DNA of 64,000 bases, taken from NCBI GenBank assembly GCA_023974075.1, contig CM043801.1, positions 26,391,736 through 26,455,735 on the forward strand, read 5' to 3'. How positions within the stretch are numbered: the first letter of the stretch is position 1; each line of letters opens with the position of its first letter. Below are positions 57,287 to 64,000 of this stretch, one piece after another. The notes below the pieces were generated by a model. That model was not told the origin of the DNA, did no database searches, and worked only from the letters and a program-made list of their open reading frames with translations. The position numbers were made by a program, and so were the translations under genes. Source of the DNA: Chaenocephalus aceratus. Lineage: Eukaryota > Chordata > Actinopteri > Perciformes > Channichthyidae.

Positions 57287-58943
57287 ATGTCTGATTATGA
57301 AGAGAATGAATCCAAGTTCATGCGAAAGGCAAAGGAGAATCCATTTGTCCCAGTGGGTAAGTACATACTGTGCCCTAATGATTATCACGAACAAAGTAAA
57401 ATGAGTCTAACTTGTTTGAAAGTATTCTTTTAAATGAACTTTCTGGTGTTTTTGATTAGTGTTATTATGAATGACACGGGTGTCCTTAATGGCACTTAAG
57501 ACAGTATAGAAAGAGATGGCACACTGAGAGTCCATTTCCTGTATCTGTGCAACTTTATAAAGTGCCCCTCCTCTTTAGGAAACTAGTAGAGATGGCAAAT
57601 CCGGATCCTTTTACAGACTCAGGGTCTTCTGAGTCAGTCATTGAAGAGATCCGGATCATACGAGTCATTTGAGTCATATGAGTCAGCATCACCAAGAGCG
57701 TAGAAATCCTACCGGTGAAACCGAAAACTTGTTGCATTTCACAAGCATTAAACTGACGTTGTATTAACCTCTGCTACACAGTGTCTTTTGCTTTAATAAA
57801 AAATGTTGATCACAAAAAAAAAGGTTATTTGGCGAATCTGAGTCTGCTGTTGACTCGTGCATGAGGACGAGTCTGCTGGATCTGCTGCTATACGGTTACG
57901 GCTCTGAGTCCGCACGAGTCTGCTGTGTTTTGCACAGTGAGTCAGGATTTGCGAATCTGATGCCCCGGCCACACGAGGACGAAAACGGCTAAACGCATAG
58001 GATTAACGCCAACGCAATCGCAAAAAAGCTTCCGTCCACATGCAATATTCACCGTCTGTCCGTCACCGTCTGTCCACACGAGACCGCTCCGTTTAGCTCC
58101 AACCGCTGGAGAAGCTGCAGTACATATGCAGGAGCCTGTACGTGGCGCTGTAACTTCCTCCACAAAAGCAGCGAAGAAGTTATCCACTAAAAACGGTGCT
58201 TTCTACGTTAGCTACACACTGTTGGCGCTATAGGATCTGTGTAGATGCAAGACATAGGCAGCTTGCCCAACCGTTACATCATTTGGATTTTTCCAAATGA
58301 TGTAACGGTTTCGCTTCTTTTTTACAGAGAAAGTCTGGGAAGGTCTCAATTTGTAGGCTCATGCTATGATCCATTCACAGTTTCACAACACATGGAAATG
58401 ATTCACATTATGCTATTTATTTCACATGGTACCTTTTGAGTCTCCCCCATTTTTAATACTGCACTTTAATTGTTGTTGAAGTTTGTTTTAGTCATCAAAT
58501 TAAATTGATCTTACTCTTTTCTACTTGCAGGAATGGCTGGATTCTTTGCCATTGTGGCTTGGAGACTGATGAAAATGAAAAATCGTGGCGATACAAAAAT
58601 GTCAGTTCACCTGATTCACATGCGTGTAGGTGCCCAAGGCTTTGTGGTTGGTGCCATAACCATTGGTATGTATCTTGTTTATGATGATGTATTTGATTTG
58701 AGTAGATTTGATTTTGAATTACAAGTGGTTTGGATTAAAACTCTATCCTTAAAAGAAATATAGGTCTGGATTCTGGCTGGTTACATTATGAACAATTTTA
58801 CTTTTCAATTATACAAGTAGATTGTAAAGGTTAATGTGTAACCTATCCCTGTTGTTTCTTTGTTTTTAGGTGTTCTGTATTCAATGTACAAAGATTACAT
58901 TGTGAAACCCAGAGAAGAACAGAAAGCCTTGAAAGACAAGTGA
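57287..58943 (+). CDS. higd1a: HIG1 domain family member 1A (3 coding exons)
   Basis: A small inner-mitochondrial-membrane protein of the HIG1/Rcf1 family that associates with respiratory complexes, notably cytochrome c oxidase. Coding exons: 57287-57356 (MSDYEENESKFMRKAKENPF...), 58531-58665 (GMAGFFAIVAWRLMKMKNRG... AQGFVVGAITIG) and 58870-58943 (VLYSMYKDYIVKPREEQKAL.., TGA). They splice in phase to 92 residues, the usual family size. All junctions have GT-AG with good pyrimidine tracts (ACTTAG, ACTTGCAG, TTTTTAGG). Two hydrophobic segments form the helical hairpin, and the IHLIHMRV-type block (here VHLIHMRV) is conserved. A polyadenylation signal AATAAA is at 59373. The gene is intact. It precedes ccdc13 on the same strand. 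Confidence 0.96.
58269..58310. repeat. Perfect 19-bp hairpin in higd1a intron
   Basis: AACCGTTACATCATTTGGA, then TTTT, then its exact reverse complement. It lies in the intron before exon 58531. It could be a terminal remnant of an element or a foldable intronic structure. Confidence 0.85.
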
Positions 58944-60640
58944 ACATGGACATTTTATATCCCTTAATATAACCTCATGTGTGTTGAAGGTTTATTTTTT
59001 ACAGATGTGTGATACATTTTGTTTGCACACATCCCGTTTAGCAGCTCACCTCTACTGTAAATTGGTCTATCCAATTGAGTACCTCTAATGCCTATCCTCT
59101 AATGCCTCCGTTTCACTGACTCAACTCACTTTTGGTTCCTTTACTCAATTTCAAATTGCACCGCTGAAAGAATCGCCTCATTGCAGGTTGGAGACTCCGC
59201 TGATCGGCACAGCAGAATTGTGTGAATCTGCTGTCAGATCATCATCAACATGAGATTTTCGGGATCTTTTCTTTTTCCCCCAAATAGTGGAATGTTTGCA
59301 CTTTGTAAAATGTCTTAGTGTACGACTTTGTGTAAAGGTTCAGCCAATTGTTTTAGGGGTTTGAGTGAATTAAATAAAAGCGGTATTTATTGATGTTATC
59401 TTGGCTATTTAAAATAAGGCAGGTTTGAGCAGACTGTCCCCTGTCGCGTAATCCACGGTTGTAGTGATGATTTTTGCAAACCAATTAGTGTTCTGGAGCG
59501 TTTTAACTCCACCTATTATTTTCAGCTCTTCCAGAAGAAGTGTGTTAAATATCAAAAACGACTAAGTTGGACAAGGCTAAGGCTATATTTAAAACAACCA
59601 CCAATAGGAAATCAGACTTTTCTCTTCTTTTTTTCTTGGTCTTACAAGAGCGATTTATTTTTATGTAATTATGCAAGTATTTTTGTCAAATGGAAACTGA
59701 TTGCACCTTGGTCCACTTTCTTTTCTTTTTTTAACGGACACCCGAATGCTTAAGGAGTTATTTAAGGCTTTGCCAATATCTGGTCTCAAACGAGGCCTGT
59801 GTTGACACATGATGTAAACAACAAGGTCACAAAAGGTTTGCGACTCACCCATAGGGACTCACCACAGTATCGGATAGTCACACATATTTATAAACTAATC
59901 GCAAATAAAAGTCTTGTAATTCTAAAATGTCTTTGTGTATGTTTTGAAAACTCCATATGTGCTTTTTTCACATATATTTGGAATGTTTAAACATATTCAT
60001 AACAAATGTTTCTTTTTAAATGTAGCCTACAGTTCATTACATTTGTCTTCTTGTATCGAGGTCATTCTTTCTTGTTTGATACTCCCTGTAAATGGGAAAT
60101 GTTTAGTCATTGTTTTATTGTGCAACAGTTGGTGTCAAAAAATTCCCTTCACACATTTGAACATTCGCCTACCTCGCCCATCAAATGTTAAAACTTCTTT
60201 CCTGGACTGATATCTATCAAGCTTTAAAATACTTTCCTGTTGTCCCACCCTAAGATCAACAGGAAATGAAATGCGTCATTTCATGTTGGCAAGAGGCTCT
60301 TAAATGCTGTGTCATTGTGACTATGCACTTCTTGTGAGTATGCTGATGCCAACTGATATTTATCATGTTACACTATATCATTTATTTACAGTTTTTTGTA
60401 TCAAAAATAATTCCAATTGAGGATTCCATTGCCATTTTTATGTATACGGTCAAAAAACACCAGAGGCCAATATCTTCCATGACAACACGTGCACAACATG
60501 TGCTTCTGTGTGTTTGCATAATAGTGACTGAGACACTTTGTAATGTATGTCGCCCTCCAATGGTCTTTTAGGATATTGCTTGGTAATAATATTAACAGGA
60601 GAAAAATACTTTTATGCTATGTTGTTCCCAGAGCTACATT
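58944..60640 (+). other. higd1a 3' UTR and intergenic spacer
   Basis: The 3' UTR probably ends shortly after AATAAA at 59373-59378; another AATAAA near 59903 could serve a longer form. Beyond that, up to the ccdc13 promoter motif, I see no exon or nameable repeat. The open frames here are short and without recognisable domains. Confidence 0.5.
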
Positions 60641-60645
60641 ATTGC

Positions 60646-60801
60646 TCTCGCGAGATCTTGTCCTAACTCTCTAGAGTGTCGTTGCCATGGACACAGTAGC
60701 GTCGCAATCAGCGAGGAAGGGTTTTTCACATTCGGTTCAAAAGGTTGCAAAGCAGACTCAAATGTGTTTAAAAGGACGGTACTTGGACACATACACCACG
60801 G
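60646..60801 (+). promoter_or_regulatory. ccdc13: ccdc13 promoter motif and probable non-coding exon 1
   Basis: A perfect TCTCGCGAGA at 60646-60655, a motif common in TATA-less vertebrate promoters, is followed by a stretch ending ACCACGG at 60801 and a GTGAGT donor. An ATG at 60687 opens 38 codons to the donor, but no acceptor at exon 2 keeps that frame open. I read it as a 5' UTR with an upstream ORF rather than the protein start. Confidence 0.6.
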
Positions 60802-61428
60802 GTGAGTTATTTTTCTTAGTTTTTTCAAATGTAACTGAAGCCTACTTAGTAAGAAGTTTGAAGACACGAATTTGTCATGACATCTGTGTATTCACAGGCA
60901 CTCATATTATCGTCAACAGAAGCTTGTTAATTGCTCGTTACGAAATCTAGCATAGTGTTATTTTTGCTTAAAGTTGTCAGTTTCGGTCTGTTAAGGCTCA
61001 TGCATTTTCAATAAAGGTAAGTGGGGTCATCAATAACAACCTCCTGACAGTCATGGACTTTGCACAACAACAAGAAGGTCTTGTATGTCATTATCTCTGG
61101 GAGCTATAAAGATATGATGGTCTCATGTTTGCTGTAATTCTCACAATAATTACCTTTTTGGCATTTATTTAAAGAAGTTCTTGGATTTGGTCGATGGTAA
61201 AATATATGCAATGAAACTACCAATTGGCAAGCTCGGAAAATGTGCCTATTTATTATTTGATTGAGTTAAACCAAACACATGCCAAATCCATTAACTTCAA
61301 ATTCAGAGGAATATACATAAAAAACCCATGATATAACTTTAACCAAATGCCCCCACAACTTTTAACTATTTTCCACCTTTATAAGTTGAATTCTTTTTTC
61401 TTATGCTATAAATCATAGATCATAGATC

Positions 61429-63354
61429 ATGGAGCATGAGGATGAAATGAACGACTTACGGCTTCAGTTCCAAGCGCTACAAAAGCAGCAGGAGAAAAGA
61501 AAAACTGGATCGGACAAAGGAGAAAGAACCAGATAAGCTTAAACCCATTGAAACCCAGGATGATTTGGATCTATCTAAGCAAGGTATTCAGGCAGAGAAT
61601 GTCGAGCACAGGTGAGTCCTGGCTAAAATATAGTTTTGTATGGTACATTTGTATTTGTTATGAAATTTATTATTAATTGCACTAACATATAAATAAGCAT
61701 ACATTCTAATCAACTATTTATTGTTGAAGAATCATGTTTTTATACTTGCATTGAACCACTGTTATCTATTTAGTGTCTATTTTTTCTTAATGACCTCCCT
61801 ATAGACTACTGCAAGACAAACAACCTTTGCTAGACCAGCTGAGGGAGTTAAAGGATGAAAATGGTCGGCTCTTCAAACTACTGAGTGAGAAAGATTTTGA
61901 AATTAAACACCTGAACAAGAAAAGAGAAGAGCGACTGGTATTAGCAGGTAAAACACCAACGCTTTGCACCACAGTAATATAAAGAATGATGGCAGAGCTT
62001 CCTTGTGACTTATCCTCTCCTCCATTTAGGCACGTCGGGCCTGGCAGGGGATATCGCAGCCACCAAGATTGTTGAGCTGTCCAAGAAGAATCGAGAGCTT
62101 AATGTTGAAATTGAGCGAGAAAAAATTAAATCTAAGCAAAACAGCAACAGAGTCAAAGTGCTTGAGAAGGAGGTAGCTGGGTTTTGTTTTGATTGTGACA
62201 TTTGATTTGCAGATTGATGTCACACAAATCCTTACACCTTTAATTCAATAATTGCTCAAACAAAGATATGTTTTTAAAATTATATTTGTGAAATAATTTG
62301 TTACCAAGGGAATAAACAATATATACGTGTCACTTATGCTTCTCTCTATAGCTGCAGGCGGCGTTGTGTTCTCTCCACCTGGGCAAAAGATCATTACAAA
62401 GTCACAGCATAAGACATCAGAAGACTGTGAGGTAAGAATACATGTGAACAATTCCCACAACGTTTTTATTTGAATGATGGCAACTTATTCTGAATTGTGT
62501 GTCATCTGTTCACAAAAGCAGGAACATCCAATGGTGAAATCTCTTCAGGAAAAACTAGCTGCTGCCCAGCTGAAAGCAACCGAGTATCGCAACCAGGTTC
62601 AATCCGCCAAACAGGAGCTGAAAGTAGCTCAGAAGGTAGAATGATGTTATACCTGTAGCTACTCTAATTGAAATTATTAATCAGCATTGACTTCCGTATA
62701 TAAAATATGAACTGTACTGTAGGTTTTAACTAGTGAGATTGGAGAGGAGGTCAACTTTCAGCAATTACTGAACAGCCCTGGGAGCTTTAGAGGTCGATCA
62801 CAGCAAATAATGGCTCTTCAGACAAGGGTAAGCTGACACTCATAACAATCCACCTCGAAGTTAAGTCATTCAGCTAGTCAGAGTTAAAAATACATTGTAT
62901 AGTCACTATAAAAAAGCAAAAATATAAAATCAAACAGGTTCGGGACCTGGAGCAGCAGCTGAACCAGTCAACTCAGCAGAGACAGCCAAGCATCCTGAGC
63001 TTGGAGGAAGAGCTTTTTGACAAGAAAGTCCTCCAGAAAACCCTTCCTCAAGAGAGGAACCTCAGCTACATCCGCACCATCGAAAAGGAAAAGAGGGAGG
63101 CATATGAGGTGTGTATCATGAATTGTAAATGCATTTGAATATGAGTATTTGTTGATGAGACCCTGTTCTTCTTCCAGAGGATCTCAGCGGACTATGAGGT
63201 CATCCTGAAGGACCATGAGGATGTGAAGAAAAAGTTGGAAGCCTCTAAAGCCAGGAACAAATCTCTGTGTACCGAAATAAAATGTCTGAAGGTCCAGATC
63301 TCCACCCTCCTGGAAAAGGAAAAACATGATAATGAGCTAGTGGATGCCCTGCTG
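61429..63354 (+). CDS. ccdc13: Coiled-coil domain-containing protein 13, partial (continues past the window)
   Basis: CCDC13 is a coiled-coil centriolar-satellite protein linked to ciliogenesis in mammals. Exons: 61429-61611 ([23 protein letters not shown]), 61805-61947 ([20 protein letters not shown]), 62030-62172 ([20 protein letters not shown]), 62352-62431, 62522-62635, 62723-62827 ([20 protein letters not shown]), 62938-63108 and 63178-63354 ([20 protein letters not shown]). The next may start at 63999 after CTGGTAG. The order and motifs follow mammalian CCDC13, and the start aligns with the human N-terminus. Two anomalies: exon 61429-61611 needs a one-base shift near 61500, otherwise TAA at 61534; and exon 62352-62431 is 80 bases, one short of a phase-neutral length. 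These could be assembly indels or real lesions. Confidence 0.88.
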
Positions 63355-63384
63355 GTAAGGCTATGAGACAAGAGAATAATATCT

Positions 63385-63900
63385 ATGCTAGTAAGGCAAG
63401 GCAAGTTTATTTATATAGCACTTTTCAACACAAGGCAATTCAAAGTGCTTTACAAAAAATGAAAGACATTAAGCATTAAAAAAGAAAAGCTAATAAAATA
63501 AACATTAAAAAAAATACATGGATAAAAGTCTTTATATACACTTTATATTATTTCTACACACATTTCAGGTTGTAGCTCTGTTAGGGAGACGGTGCGTAAC
63601 ATGATTCATTTGGGTTTAGCAGCAAATGCTCCATTAAAGGCATCTAATAGTTAACACATCTAATGCGTTATTAAGTACACAGCTCAGATTGTGTTACACA
63701 GGCACAAACAATCAATCAATAAATCAAACTTTATTATACAGCCCAAATTCCCACATTCAACATTCGTCTCGGGGGACTTTAAAGTGTGTTCAGAATATGA
63801 ATATGAACAACCTCTGTCCTTAGACCCTCATATAGGACAAGGGAAAAACTTCCAAAGAAACCCCACAGTTATTGGGAATAATAAATAAAGAAATGATCAG
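63385..63900. repeat. Retroposon fragments in a ccdc13 intron
   Basis: GGCAAGTTTATTTATATAGC with TTCAAAGTGCTTTACAAAAA (63398-63460), and separately AATCAATAAATCAAACTTTA through GACAAGGGAAAAACTTCC (63708-63855). Both are phrases of dispersed fish retroposons. They lie between exon 63178-63354 and the window end. Confidence 0.6.
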
Positions 63901-64000
63901 GTCTTTGACATCACATTCACAGAGCAAGAAGGATCTTTTGTGATACGCCTAGCCTGTAAATTGCTCTTAACAATAACCGCCTCTTCTATTTCTGGTAGAA

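Noticed and set aside
60687..60801. ATG opening 38 codons at the ccdc13 promoter as the protein start
   Set aside because: No acceptor at the next exon keeps that frame open, and the ATG at 61429 aligns with the mammalian N-terminus.

Overview
The window is vertebrate nuclear DNA, most likely from a teleost fish. It holds a few intron-poor or small multi-exon host genes separated by dense, layered transposable elements (TEs). Evidence for a teleost: a DIRS-type YR retrotransposon, Mag-like Gypsy, L2-type LINE tails, many hAT-type short elements, and fish-like copies of cyp8b1, higd1a and ccdc13. I cannot name the species.

Host genes: (1) a single-coding-exon gamma-type connexin on the minus strand (11104-12345); (2) an intronless CYP8B-type sterol 12-alpha-hydroxylase on the minus strand (34876-36411); (3) higd1a on the plus strand (non-coding first exon ending at 56794, coding exons 57287-58943); (4) the 5' two thirds of ccdc13 on the plus strand (promoter motif near 60646, exons to 63354, continuing past the right edge). 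CYP8B1, HIGD1A and CCDC13 are also neighbours in human 3p22, so the right half of the window is a conserved synteny block that mobile DNA has expanded.

Mobile DNA, left to right: a nearly complete but broken DIRS element (324-5778) with inverted termini and an internal complementary region; a 1.5 kb inverted-repeat element (6478-7950); a solo LTR with a perfect 5-bp target duplication (18195-18672); a truncated L2 (18800-19281); a TIR element (20085-22039) carrying a LINE 3' end; and a three-level nest in which a hAT-like element (22042-30092, TSD GTTACCAT) contains a Gypsy/Mag retrotransposon (22710-29332, TSD AATAC), which contains a 2.8 kb TIR element (23238-26016, 7-bp TSD). Further right are short hAT elements (31335-31656, 38705-39278, 54509-54964), a TTAA-flanked element (55521-55957), a 20-bp minisatellite (37861-38160) and an L2 LINE (39567 to beyond 51800, minus strand). 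The L2 endonuclease is split by a 9.1 kb transposon (42278-51403) with CACTG ends and a 2-bp AT target duplication.

The most unusual item is that 9.1 kb transposon. Besides subterminal repeats and a 61-bp-arm hairpin, it contains a spliced protein gene on the minus strand. Five exons (46093-46196, 44984-45247, 44483-44552, 43590-43733, 43036-43150) join with compatible phases and encode a conserved, non-transposase-looking C-terminal region, broken by one indel in a T-run. ccdc13 also shows two apparent single-base frameshifts in otherwise well-conserved exons, which are either assembly indels or true lesions.
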